Assembly: GCA_015061615.1 (NCBI GenBank)
Contig: SUWE01000007.1
Span: 1 to 64,000, forward strand
DNA length: 64,000 nt
Direction of reading: 5' to 3'
Origin: Lentisphaerota bacterium
Lineage (GTDB): Bacteria; Verrucomicrobiota; Lentisphaeria; Victivallales; Victivallaceae
Made by a program: the position numbers and the translations under genes. The first letter of the stretch is position 1. Each line of letters begins with the position of its first letter. Shown here piece after piece: positions 47,301 to 57,300 of this stretch. The notes under the pieces were generated by a model. It was not told the origin of the DNA. It ran no database searches and saw only the letters and a program-made list of their open reading frames with translations.

Positions 47301-48539
47301 CTCAAATTCGGGATTTTTCCAGCCGGGAAATTCCAGAGCGATCTTTCTCCACGGGGGCAGGGTGGAAAGGTCTAAAATATAAGAACCCGATAATTTTTGA
47401 AATTTTATCGGGTGCAGTTTCGGGAAAGATTCATTTTCCTGATCCCATATCCCGATGTTGATCGACCGCAGGTCATGTGCTGTGATCAGTTGTATGGCAC
47501 TTGCCCTTCCCGGAAAACTCTGCTGGATCTCCAGCCGCGGCGAAGCCGGCATCACGGCAAAAGGGAATGTTTTCAATGACGTATCAAAAATTTCCACATT
47601 GCCGTATTTGAAAGCGACCTCTTTTGAACAATCCAGACCGTCAAGTTTTTTTGCTGTGACCAGCGGTGTGATGCGGATATTGCGGAAATATGCTGTGCCA
47701 GTTCCTTTTGCTGCTCCTGCCGCAGGCTGCAGCATTAATTCAAATGCGGTGCATCCGACAGGTATTTCACTTGCTGAAACTGAAATTTTCTGCCAATCCT
47801 GATCACCGGAAACGGCTTTGCTTGTAAATGCTTTTATTCTTTTTCCGTTTTTATCCAACGCCAGTAAATAGAGCTGACTTCTGGTGGTGACTTTTTCGCA
47901 CTTGATTTCCGCTGATACTCTGAATGCTCCGGAAACTGCCGGTAAGGGAAGTTTCGCTGTCGCATAAGTACCGCCGGAAGCGGAGTTGTCGGTAATTTTC
48001 ACTGCGCCGTCAACTCTTTCGATTTTCGCTCCTTTCCACATAAGCAGATCTTCCAGAGCCGGATCGCTGATGACTTCGATATTGCGGAAAAATGCTTTGC
48101 CGGTTCCTTGGGCTGCTCCTGCCGCGGGCTGCAGCTGCAGCTTTACTCCAGTTGTTCCGGCAGGGATGTTTTCCGATTTGAGAACCAACGACAACTCTTT
48201 CCAGTTTTGCGTGCCGGAAATGGCTTTGCTGCCGTAAGTTTTAAGGGTTTTGCCGTTTGTATCGACCAGATGCAGATAAAACTGGGTACGGGTGGTGACG
48301 TTTTCACATTTTGCTTCAAGCCGAATTACCAGCGGTTTACCGGGCAGAATGGGTATTGCGGCAGGGGAAAGAAGATATTTCCCTGAAGTTTCTGAATCAT
48401 CCGACACAGAAAGTACCCCGTTATCCACACTGAAAGGCACTTTGCCCGCCCAGCGGCAATTCAGGTCGATCACAGCGGCATTGAGGGCAAGGAAAGCTCC
48501 ACCGGCGAGGATTGCAGTTGCGATACTTTTCATATTCAA
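44358..48539 (-). CDS. large secreted multidomain glycoside-hydrolase-like protein (two CBM-like repeats, jelly-roll, GH42-like barrel)
   Basis: Signal peptide; duplicated ...LQPAAGAA(Q/K)GTG(K/T)A(F/Y)FRNI...; NWWANWIWYTDKRVENETVYFRKDFEL; barrel with GYIASEGEEGQWMHYWSG and IWINENDLRTH. Confidence 0.7.
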   Translation of the reverse strand: MNMKSIATAILAGGAFLALNAAVIDLNCRWAGKVPFSVDNGVLSVSDDSETSGKYLLSPAAIPILPGKPLVIRLEAKCENVTTRTQFYLHLVDTNGKTLKTYGSKAISGTQNWKELSLVLKSENIPAGTTGVKLQLQPAAGAAQGTGKAFFRNIEVISDPALEDLLMWKGAKIERVDGAVKITDNSASGGTYATAKLPLPAVSGAFRVSAEIKCEKVTTRSQLYLLALDKNGKRIKAFTSKAVSGDQDWQKISVSASEIPVGCTAFELMLQPAAGAAKGTGTAYFRNIRITPLVTAKKLDGLDCSKEVAFKYGNVEIFDTSLKTFPFAVMPASPRLEIQQSFPGRASAIQLITAHDLRSINIGIWDQENESFPKLHPIKFQKLSGSYILDLSTLPPWRKIALEFPGWKNPEFESIRFYRTAFPEENWWANWIWYTDKRVENETVYFRKDFELTELPVSAMFQGAVDDSGNIFINGNKLVGILGRSAPPNLDIVKFLKLGRNTICAVVHQARYAAGLLGELDLLFSDGRNRKIITDKSWKFFRDGKVPENWQLPEFDASKWGNCVELARPPLGVWGNVSYRMNAPRDNILIDGQLLPETVEAGKSYSGKISFTPPSNISARPVRALFKRNNEVFYTWELGVLPDGKAAEFDFNIKIGKFLAPGVYDLEFSVSGLKAVNARNNLPYPAKITVINPRKADTPEAKIASFAGVPTLFINGKPQNSIFSARGKRYLTQHAKIFNKADIHLHHVYLTPKWDARKNPDFTGMDAIADALLAGDPEGFFIVKIAMRDGTAAWMKEANPDDIIVFDNGRKGNHMSLASEARKDIFGKFIKDLIGYVKNSPYADRVIGYIASEGEEGQWMHYWSGGNPHNPGTLTDYSPAMLKYFRKWLKNNYSGEAELKKAWSDPAVTFDNARIPTREMRVASGNGAFRDPVKNRPATDYAFALSDVVAEGMEYYAKIIKEATNNKALTGALYGHIVDLGGHFLAEQVGYIRQKKIIESPYVDYFLGPMHYGAIFRDHGSPGSYDMPSPDTLALNNKIWINENDLRTHLEFPAGYAHTTRTPFAAIQVQAREVAKALCGRAGFYYFPLGEGSFNWFDDPELVTEIRKLADISAKALPKNRASASDIAVFISDESVGYLRQKNSAAPDRFMRWAIYQRANIGRIGTAFDEYLQFDIANEKLKDYKFYIFLNPFSLSEKEFAAIKKISADKNKRLLFLYAPGIMEKSGFSKTKANILTGMDFDFVNSRKELHFRLTEPVEKLAAGYGFGVYESAAPIPVPRKFDELLAEFTDKTPAVVRKGNIFFAPAGLLPTELLRKMALESGVEVLSKDNIAVYLSQSLAAFHSSKEKGNFTFNAPAGKKMKQLYPVIKNAPWITQFQWHNTQPETRIFMLD

Positions 48540-48545
48540 CTCTTG

Positions 48546-49262
48546 TCAGAATGCAGTGCCTTCGACGTCAAAGCGGACAGCGTTATAAAAGTGATCGCCG
48601 CCGGTGATGGTATCTGCCGGATACTGATTGCCGATGACGTGACCGCCGAGATAGAGGGTGTTGCAGACTTTTCCGCCGTGGCTGCGGGGTTTGCTGTTGT
48701 TGTTGTGTTCACCTTTTGAACGGTAATAGTCGCTTACGATCACATGACCGGGATCATCTTTACCGACGAAGTTTCTTCCGACCCGCTTGACGGTGGCACG
48801 GGAAATGCCGAAAGATGATGCCATTTCTCCCGGCCAGAGCAGGAAAGTGTAACTCAGATCCCAGGTGCCGCCGGTCTCTCTGAAAACAACCGAGTCACTG
48901 GGACAGCGGAAAAATTGTTTGTAAGAATTGACCATACTTGCCACATCTCCGGGAGCTCCGCCGAGAAAACCGCCGTTGAGCAGCAGATTCGGGGCGTATG
49001 AGGGGTGTTCATCCACGGTTTTGGAACCGATATTCCTGTGATTGTTTTTATCAGCCAGAAGAGTCGGGGTGGTCGGCATCCGGTCGGCGTTTGCATCAGC
49101 ATACATAAAAAGGGCGGTACCGATCTGTTTCAGTTTTGAAGTGCAGTCTGCCATACGGGCTCTTTCTCTGGCACTGTTGAGTGCCGGAAGCAGGATTGCA
49201 GCCAGAATGGCGATGATTGCGATAACTACCAGAAGTTCGATCAGGGTAAAATGCTTTTTCAT
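48546..49262 (-). CDS. prepilin-type N-terminal cleavage/methylation (pseudopilin G-like) protein
   Basis: [36 protein letters not shown]. Confidence 0.93.
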   Translation of the reverse strand: MKKHFTLIELLVVIAIIAILAAILLPALNSARERARMADCTSKLKQIGTALFMYADANADRMPTTPTLLADKNNHRNIGSKTVDEHPSYAPNLLLNGGFLGGAPGDVASMVNSYKQFFRCPSDSVVFRETGGTWDLSYTFLLWPGEMASSFGISRATVKRVGRNFVGKDDPGHVIVSDYYRSKGEHNNNSKPRSHGGKVCNTLYLGGHVIGNQYPADTITGGDHFYNAVRFDVEGTAF

Positions 49263-49346
49263 AATTTCCGGAATCCTTTCTATTGGGTGACGTTTTTTCG
49301 GTTACTGCATCTAATATACAACATAATAATTGAAATAACCTTGAAT

Positions 49347-49398
49347 TTTGTATCAAAAAGATGTATATTTGTATCGAATTTGATAAAAAAGGATACAA
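49347..49398. promoter_or_regulatory. repeated ttgtatc motifs (two direct, one inverted) upstream of the AraC gene
   Basis: tttgtatcaaa at 49347, tttgtatcgaa at 49368 (21-bp spacing), ggatacaa at 49391. Confidence 0.45.
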
Positions 49399-49402
49399 TA
49401 TC

Positions 49403-50317
49403 ATGGAATTTTATTCAAAAAGTAAATATATTGATGAATTGGGGATACCTTTCCGGGTACATTTTTTTTCCCAGCGTCTTGAATTGATGCATCACCACGA
49501 TTTTGATGAATTGGTCGTTATTCAGAGCGGCAGCGGTATTCACCGGACAGATACGATGGATACCCCGGTTTCTGCCGGAGATGTCTTTTTCATCCGCAAA
49601 GGTGAAAATCACATGTATATCAACAGCCGTCAGTTGAAAATCGTAAATGTCATGTTTGACAGCAGTACACTGGATATAAACTGGGAGCAGCTCAATAATA
49701 TTTCCGGTTACAAAGCACTTTTTGAAACCGAGCCGAAATTCCGTAAAAAGACCGGATTCAGAGGCAAATTGACCATTAACAGCGATTTGTTGAATGAGGT
49801 CCATATCATTCTGCAGAAGATCCAGCGGGAAATGAATTCGCGGCAATCCGGATGGTATCAGATGTCGCTTACACTGCTTCAGGAACTTTTGATAATTCTT
49901 GCCCGCAGTTACAGCAGCACTGAGATCAAAGAATCCCGCAAGATGATGCGGCTTTCACGCATGGTGCAGTTCATTGAGAAAAATTATGCATCTGAATTGA
50001 CCCGGGATCAGATCATCGCTTCCGGCAATGTTTCCAATGCTGTCGGCACGAGGATCTTCCGGGAACTTCTGGGCAAGACTCCGATCGGGTATCTCAATTC
50101 AGTGCGTTTGAATCACGCCATTGAGAGACTGAAAAACGGTTCAGAGAGTATCGCTGATGTGGCACGTCTCTGCGGATTCAAGGATAGTAACTACTTTTCA
50201 TCATCATTCCGCAAAGCGACCGGCTTTTCACCCCGCTGTTTTATCCGTTGGCAGGGTGAAAAGAACAGCGGAAATTTCACTTCCAAAGCGCAAGAGTATC
50301 CAGCAGAGCAAGATTAG
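49403..50317 (+). CDS. AraC-family transcriptional regulator
   Basis: Cupin-like N-terminus; C-terminal double HTH: SIADVARLCGFKDSNYFSSSFRKATGFSPRCF. Confidence 0.92.
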   Translation: MEFYSKSKYIDELGIPFRVHFFSQRLELMHHHDFDELVVIQSGSGIHRTDTMDTPVSAGDVFFIRKGENHMYINSRQLKIVNVMFDSSTLDINWEQLNNISGYKALFETEPKFRKKTGFRGKLTINSDLLNEVHIILQKIQREMNSRQSGWYQMSLTLLQELLIILARSYSSTEIKESRKMMRLSRMVQFIEKNYASELTRDQIIASGNVSNAVGTRIFRELLGKTPIGYLNSVRLNHAIERLKNGSESIADVARLCGFKDSNYFSSSFRKATGFSPRCFIRWQGEKNSGNFTSKAQEYPAEQD

Positions 50318-51557
50318 TGTGATAACCGGGGTCGAGGTCGGGAACTGCGGGTATCGCCGTTGAAGGTTTGCCGTCACTGCTTCGGGTCTGCCATGCGAAA
50401 AATCCCTGTTCCGGAACGGTGAATTTGTTCCACAACGCATCGGAGCAGAGCCGGATTATCTCCGACTGATCGGTATTGCAGAACACTTCACATTCCGCCG
50501 CCGCCCGGATCGTTTCCGGCAGACTCCACCACGGCATATCGCTGTTTATCGGTTTGCGGGCGATAAGGTCATAGCTTTTGATGATTCCCTGCGCTTCAGG
50601 GGCGTAACCGAGGGCGAAGGTCGTTTCCAGCAGACGGGGGAAGAATTTCCGGCACCGTTGGATAAGCTCCTTATCCTGCGGACGGTCAGCCTTTTCCAGA
50701 ATAAAGAGGAATCTCTGAGCAAGTCCGGTAAATTCCAGCGTATGACCGGGGTCGCAAAGGAGTTTGCCGTTTTCTATCCACGGAGTGTCATCTTCGTGTA
50801 CTGCCTCAAAAAATTCCGGTCTGCCGTCAACTTCGCGGGTGTGGATATCCAGTATCCGCTGAATAAAGCGGCATCCGTAATCCAGAAACGCCCCGTCGCC
50901 GGTGATCGTCGCCGCATTGGCAATGCCGCCGAGGGCGATCATGAAAGGACCCTGCAAAATTTTGCCTTCCTGTGCGGCAACGGGATTGGCGGGGTCAAAC
51001 GGCTGCTGGTCGGTGACAAATTTGTTGTTTTCAACGGCATCAAGTATCTGTTTGTACCACGCTGCCATTTCATTTTGCAATGATTTGTCTTCCAGCACGC
51101 TTGCGGCAGTGAGCATACCTTTGGCGACGAAGATATCGCTGTAATTCGCCTCACCGGGAACTGCTTCAGTACGGAACGAGCCGTCGGCATTGAGCCATCT
51201 GCCTTCGGGGGAAAGCATGAAAAACATCCGCTTGCCGTTTGCCTGCCATACATTGTAAAGTTTTTCACAAAGTGTGCTTAAAACATCTTTGATACGGCAG
51301 GCAGAGTTCAACCCTGCCTGCAAGTGTCCGGCGAGCGCTTCGGCACCGCGCCCCTGTATCCACGAGTAGACGAAATTCTTTGAACGGAACGCCATCGCCT
51401 TATCGGGATTATCGAAGTTGTCGCGCCCGGTGATGAGGTCGAACTTCGTATCCAGATATCCGTAATCAGGATGCTTTTCAAAACGGTCAAGCATCACTGA
51501 CAGTGTGGAATCGGCGATTAGCAGATAATTTCTGATAAATTCTTTTCTGTTTTCCAT
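50277..51557 (-). CDS. N-acylglucosamine 2-epimerase (AGE)-like (alpha/alpha)6 barrel protein
   Basis: LCDPGHTLEFTGLAQRF, DMPWWSLPETIRAAAE. Confidence 0.72.
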   Translation of the reverse strand: MENRKEFIRNYLLIADSTLSVMLDRFEKHPDYGYLDTKFDLITGRDNFDNPDKAMAFRSKNFVYSWIQGRGAEALAGHLQAGLNSACRIKDVLSTLCEKLYNVWQANGKRMFFMLSPEGRWLNADGSFRTEAVPGEANYSDIFVAKGMLTAASVLEDKSLQNEMAAWYKQILDAVENNKFVTDQQPFDPANPVAAQEGKILQGPFMIALGGIANAATITGDGAFLDYGCRFIQRILDIHTREVDGRPEFFEAVHEDDTPWIENGKLLCDPGHTLEFTGLAQRFLFILEKADRPQDKELIQRCRKFFPRLLETTFALGYAPEAQGIIKSYDLIARKPINSDMPWWSLPETIRAAAECEVFCNTDQSEIIRLCSDALWNKFTVPEQGFFAWQTRSSDGKPSTAIPAVPDLDPGYHTNLALLDTLALWK

Positions 51558-51560
51558 AAT

Positions 51561-54362
51561 TTACTCTGAAATCAAGAACAGTTGATAGTTGCGACGGGGG
51601 ATATTTACTTTGAAAGTACGGTCATGTTTGACAGCTTCCTTTGTTTCCGCATTGACGACTTTTGCATCTTTGTCAAAGAATTTTTTGTTGAGCGTGACGG
51701 TCAACTCCTGACCGGTCAGCGAGAGATTCGCCACCGCGACAAGGTAGTTATCCCCATTCTGCCATGTTACAGCATAACACTCTTTGCCGTTGACCGTAAC
51801 CGGGTGGACTTCACCCCAATAGGGATAGAATTTGACATCTTCATCACCGATGCGGAAATCCTGCTTGATCTTCATCAATTTGTAGGGGGAGTCATCTTTG
51901 CAGAATACCGGCCAGAGAGTGTTGTCGTGGACAAGGCACATCGCAAGGTAGTCGCGGCTTGCTTCATCGGTGCCTGCATACTCCGGATCAAGCTGCGGAC
52001 TCTTGGTCAGGTTGCTCATGATACAGCTGTTCCAGCCGAATGCCTGACCGCCGTATTCGATCGCCCAGCGGTCGGGGTCGGAAACGTAGTAGAGGAAATC
52101 TTTGCCGCCGTCTTTGATGCTCTGGAGTATTTTGTCACCGTTGACGGTGTATTTATCCATCAATCTTTTTCCGTTGAAGTAGGCGGAGTTGATATTTTCT
52201 CCCGTAACGATACTGTCGCAGAAACTTGCAATGGGAACGACCAGTGTTGCGGCAACGTGGACACGCATGATGGGGAGTCTGCCATGTTTTTTGTAGAATA
52301 CGGCGCACATACGTTTAAGCAGGTTGCGGCGTGCGAACCAGTCATACTCCGGATAACGTTTGCCGTCAAGCTCATAATATCCTTTGCCGTGTTTGCCGTT
52401 GGTATCCGGAACCGGTCCCCATTCGTCGAGGTTTGCCACACCGTCACAGCCGAGTTCGGCGTGCTGTTCCATAAAATAGCAGAACAGATCGGCGTAACGG
52501 CTGCCCAGACCGGGCTGGAACTGTCTTTCACCCAGCTGTTTGCTGTAAGGTGCGGTGTGGACGGGTTCTTTTCTCCATTCAAGGAAATATTTTTCCACTT
52601 CCGGCGGCTGCCAGAGGAAGGGTGCTTCGATTTTGGTATCTGCACTGTCGGCGTTGTCGGTGGTCGGATCCCAGTCGGTGATTTTTGTCTTGTAATCTGC
52701 CATATCTTTGTAGATACCGAGACTGCAGAGGATCGGGTCGATGTAAATACCGAAAAGCGCGCCGTTTTTGTGCGCATTCAATACGCGGTTGCGGTACGCC
52801 TCTTTTCTGTAAAGACGCGGATAGTATGACACTGAAGCCATATTGCGGGTTTCAGGCGGAACGATATCATAACTGCCGCTGGAGTAAATGACTGGTGTGT
52901 GTGTACCGTACTTTCTCATAGCGGTTTGGGCGTAATATTCGTAGGTCATATCCGTATTGCGCCATCCCGGAGTGCGCGGACGGACGGGAGTTGCCATCAG
53001 TCCGAAGGTGTAAGTAGTACGGTTGGCGATAAGTTTCGGTGCGGAAACGGGGGTGACTGTCAACTTTACTTCACCGTCTTTGCGGGAAACGCTCAAACCC
53101 TCTTTGCGCTCTTTGGTGGCGTGAGGACTCCACTCTTTTTCCGATTCGCAGAACCAGAGCAGACCGCGGTCATAGGTTCCGAGCCAGACGAGCAGTTTGA
53201 AGGGGGCTTCCCAGATGACGCCTTCGCCTTCGGGCAGTCTGCGGGTGTTGCTTGAGCGGGGGACATTCAGAGACAATCCGCTGTCACGCGCACCGGTGTA
53301 GTGAATGAATTTTGCATATTTTTCCGGCGCAGTGAAGGAGTACTGGAATTTGTCTATCTGCACACAGCCTCTGGGGTCGAAGGTGAAATCGACTTTGATC
53401 ATACCGTCATATTCGACAGCGGTACGCACTTCGATATCGACATCGGGGGAGTTGGCGCGGGTGAAAAGTTCCACTATGCCTTTTCTTTCACGCAGAATGA
53501 CCTGATTTCCGGTTTTGAAGTTCACTTTTCTGCCGTTGACAACAGCGGTGAATTCCATCGGACGGGTAAGAAAGTGGTCTTCAAGTATCTTTACTTTGTC
53601 AAGCAGATTGAATTTGCCGAAGGTGTAATCTCTGCCCCAGACCGAGGCGGTTCCACGGCGGTATTTGACGGGGGAAAAGGGCGGCAGGATAAAGTCATCA
53701 TCAAGCGCTTCGATACCGCGGCGGTTGACGAGCCACTCTTTTTCTTCGATTTCAGACTGCTCTTTGGTAAAAGGCGGAACCGGACGGACGACTTTGGTGC
53801 TTTTCTTTTCCGCGAATGCTTTGGCGGCGGCAGTTTTATCCAGTTCTTCGACAACGATATCATCCATCCAGAGTTCGACACCGGTATCATTTTTGATTAT
53901 GAGTTTGTACTCCCCGCCGTCGGCATTGGTGGTGAAGACGGTTTTGAAGGAGTTCCATTTGTTGTCGCCGTAGATTTTGTTTCCCGCGACCGCACAGACC
54001 CGGAAATCTTTGCCGTTTGCCGCGTAATTGCCGATTTCTCCATAGAAGGTGAACGCCTTTTTATAATGGCAGACGTTTTTCCGGAGCATACCGGAAATGC
54101 GGTATGCCGTATTGTTTTTCAGCGGCAGAACGATCTCACCGCCTTTATTTTTGCCGGGGAACTTGTAACAGAGTTTGCCGGTGTGCGGTTCTTCTGCAAC
54201 ATTAAACGGGGATTTTTCTTCAAATCCGAGTCTGGCAACGACAGTTGCTTTGCCGTCAGGCATGGCGGCGGGATCAACAGCCGGAGTTTTTTTTGCCCCG
54301 TCTTTTGCGGCAAAGAGCAATGCCGCAGAAAATAATGCGGCCGAAAGTATCGTTTTTTTCAC
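51561..54362 (-). CDS. secreted GH123/DUF6067-like glycoside hydrolase, CBM-like N-terminus (module C) + module B
   Basis: Signal peptide; KEWLVNRRGIEALDDDFILPPFSPVKYR..., TFGLMATPVRPRTPGWR, NLDEWGPVPDT; paralog of 54375..57530. Confidence 0.7.
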   Translation of the reverse strand: MKKTILSAALFSAALLFAAKDGAKKTPAVDPAAMPDGKATVVARLGFEEKSPFNVAEEPHTGKLCYKFPGKNKGGEIVLPLKNNTAYRISGMLRKNVCHYKKAFTFYGEIGNYAANGKDFRVCAVAGNKIYGDNKWNSFKTVFTTNADGGEYKLIIKNDTGVELWMDDIVVEELDKTAAAKAFAEKKSTKVVRPVPPFTKEQSEIEEKEWLVNRRGIEALDDDFILPPFSPVKYRRGTASVWGRDYTFGKFNLLDKVKILEDHFLTRPMEFTAVVNGRKVNFKTGNQVILRERKGIVELFTRANSPDVDIEVRTAVEYDGMIKVDFTFDPRGCVQIDKFQYSFTAPEKYAKFIHYTGARDSGLSLNVPRSSNTRRLPEGEGVIWEAPFKLLVWLGTYDRGLLWFCESEKEWSPHATKERKEGLSVSRKDGEVKLTVTPVSAPKLIANRTTYTFGLMATPVRPRTPGWRNTDMTYEYYAQTAMRKYGTHTPVIYSSGSYDIVPPETRNMASVSYYPRLYRKEAYRNRVLNAHKNGALFGIYIDPILCSLGIYKDMADYKTKITDWDPTTDNADSADTKIEAPFLWQPPEVEKYFLEWRKEPVHTAPYSKQLGERQFQPGLGSRYADLFCYFMEQHAELGCDGVANLDEWGPVPDTNGKHGKGYYELDGKRYPEYDWFARRNLLKRMCAVFYKKHGRLPIMRVHVAATLVVPIASFCDSIVTGENINSAYFNGKRLMDKYTVNGDKILQSIKDGGKDFLYYVSDPDRWAIEYGGQAFGWNSCIMSNLTKSPQLDPEYAGTDEASRDYLAMCLVHDNTLWPVFCKDDSPYKLMKIKQDFRIGDEDVKFYPYWGEVHPVTVNGKECYAVTWQNGDNYLVAVANLSLTGQELTVTLNKKFFDKDAKVVNAETKEAVKHDRTFKVNIPRRNYQLFLISE

Positions 54363-54374
54363 TTGTTTTATCCT

Positions 54375-57300
54375 TTATTTTCTGATTATGAAAATGTTGT
54401 AATTACGCCGGGGAATGGAAATATTGAATGAACCGTTGTTCAGAACAACTGATTTTTTGCTTTCTGCGTTGACGACTTCACTTGAATTGCCGAAGAACTC
54501 CTTATCCAGAGTTACGGTCAGATTTTGAGCTTCGCGGGAAAGGTTTGCCACGACGACAAGGCTGCTGTTCCCCTTCTGCCATGTGACAGCGTAACACTCT
54601 TTGCCGTTTACTTTGACCGGGTGGACATCGCCCCAGTAAGGATAGAATTTCACACTTTCGTCACCGATACCGAAATCCTGTTTGATTTTCATCAGCTTAT
54701 AGGCGGAAGTCTGTTTGCAGAATACCGGCCAGAGTGTGTTGTCGTGGACAAGGCACATTGCAAGATAGTCACGGCTTGCTTCGTCGCTGTGAGCATATTT
54801 TTTATCCAGCTGCGGACTTTTGGTAAGGTTGCTCATCACACAGACATTCCAGCCGAATGCCTGACCGCCGTATTCGATCGCCCAGCGGTCGGGAGTTGAT
54901 GCGTAGTAGAGGAAATCTTCACTTTTACCTTTGATACTTTCAAGTATCTCATCGCGGTTGACGGTGTATTTATCCATGAGTTTTGCGCCGTTGAAGTAGG
55001 CGGAGTTGATATTTTCACCGGTCACCACACTGTCGCAGAAACTTGCAATGGGAACCACCAGTGTCGCGGCAAGGTGGACACGCATAATGGGGAGTCTGCC
55101 ATGTTTTTTGTAGAATACCGCACACATGCGTTTGAGCAGATCGCGTCTGCCGAACCAGTCATATTCTGCATAGCGTTTGCCGTCGCGGTCATAGTAACCC
55201 ATATCGTGTCTGGCGTTGGTATCGGGAACCGGTCCCCATTCATCGAGGTTGGATATGCCGTCACAGCCCAGTTTTGCGTGCTGTTCAAGGAAATAGCAGA
55301 GCATATCCGCATAACGGCTGCCCAGACCGACTTTGAACTGCCGTTCTCCCAAATCTTTACCGTAAGGTGCGGTGGAAACCGGTTCTACTCTCCATTCGAG
55401 GAAATATTTTTTTACTTCCGGCGGCTGCCAGAGCATCGGAGCATTGATGTTTGTTCCTGCTGCATCGGCGTTGTCGGTGGTCGGGTCCCAGGTGGTGATA
55501 TTGGTCTGATAATCAGCCATATCCTTGTAAATACCGAAGTTACAGAGGATCGGGTCAACGTAGATGCCGAAGACAGCTCCGTTCTCATGGGCATTTTCGA
55601 CGCGTTTTTTGTACTCATCTTTGTTGTAGATACGCGGATAGAATCCTGCGGCGCTGGGGTTGCGCCGTTTGGGGTCGGTGGGTTTGTGATCGTAACTGGC
55701 GCTGGAGTAGATGACCGGAGTCTTTGTCCCGTACTTTTTCTTTGCGAACGCCGCCATATTGTCATAATTCATATCCGTGGCGCGCCAGCCCGGGGTGCGG
55801 GGACGGACGGGGGTCGCCATCAGACCGAAGGTGTAGGTGGTGCGTTTGCTGAAAAGGCGCGGTTCGGAAACCGGAGTGATTTGCAGTTTGACTTCGCCGT
55901 TTTTGCGGATGACCGCCATACCCTCTTTGCGCTGTGAGCGGTCGTGGGGACTCCAGTACTGTTCAGATTCGGCGAACCAGAGCAGACCGCGGTCGTAGGA
56001 ACCGAGCCAGACAAGGATTTTGAAGGGAGATTCCCAGATCTTTCCTTCGCCCTCAGGCAGTCTGCGGGTGTTGCTCAAACGGGGAATGTTGAGGGAGTAA
56101 CCGCCGTCACGCGCACCGGTGTAGTGGATGAATTTTGCATATTTTTCGGGGTAGGTGATGGTGTACTGGAACTTATCCACCTGAACTGTCCCTTTGGGAA
56201 TGAAAGAGAAATCCACTTTTATCATACCGTCGTATTCAAGCGTGGTACGCACTTCGATATCGGCATCGGGGGATTTCGCTCTGGTGAGCAGTTCGACAAC
56301 ACCTTTGTTTTCTCTGATAACGATCTGTCTGCCGGTTTTGAAATTCACTTTTTTGCCGTTGATGACAGCGGTGAACTCCATCGGTTTGGCAAGAAATTCT
56401 TCACCGAGGATCTTTACTTTTTCAAGCAGATTGTATTTGCCGAAAGTGTACTCTCTGCCCCAGACAGCTGCGGATGAGCCTTTGAGTTCGATCGGGGAAA
56501 ACGGCGGCAGGATAAAGTCATCATCCAGCGCTTCGATGCCGCGGCGGTTGGTCAGCCAGTCCTCTTTGCCGAGAATGGAGTCATCGACCGGAGGGACCGG
56601 GCGTTTGACCAGTGTATCGGAAACAGCTGCCGTTGCGGGCGCGGAAGTTTTGACCGCTGGAACATCTTTGACAGCTTCTGCGGCGGCTTTGGCTTTTGCT
56701 ATGGCATCTTTTTCATTGAGGTGAGCGGGATTTTGAAAAAAATTTTCCGCACTTGCCTTCCACTGATCGGGAGTCGCTTTGAATGCGTGGAAAAATAGTG
56801 AGTATTCAGGTGATTCCATCGCCTCTTTCCATGCGGGGCGCTTGTGGTAAAAGTGGTATTTGTGGTAACTTTTGTGATCCCAGATAGAGTTATGACGGAT
56901 CTCAGAGGGGATATCACCCATGATCTCTGTTACAACTGCGATTTGATCCGCAGGGTCGTAGATCGCCAGTGCTTTGGTGCGGGAGTTGATTTCCCACTTG
57001 CCTGAATTGGTGAGTTTGCCTGCAAAAGTACGGTTGCCGGCAGTATAGGCAAATTCAGTAAAGGAGGTTTTCCACGGTGCGGTGAAAAGATAGAAGTAAG
57101 AAGGACGTTTGTCATTGGCAGGATCAGCCAGTTTGTAACTTACCTGCCAAAGCAATCCGGCGGGGGTGACGGTGTAGCGTGTTGTCATGGTAAGAGCGCC
57201 GGCGGCAGTGACTCTTTCCAGCACAAGTTTTTCACCGGAAGTGATTTTACTGACTTTGGCAGGTTCTTTGCCGTCAACGGTCAGTTTCAGTGATACTTTG

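Noticed and set aside
51582-52829. 415-aa + strand ORF (and 53301-54335, 55074-55937, 55944-56477)
   Set aside because: Antisense to the module B genes; similar shadow ORFs appear at the same places in both paralogs, as expected from codon bias.
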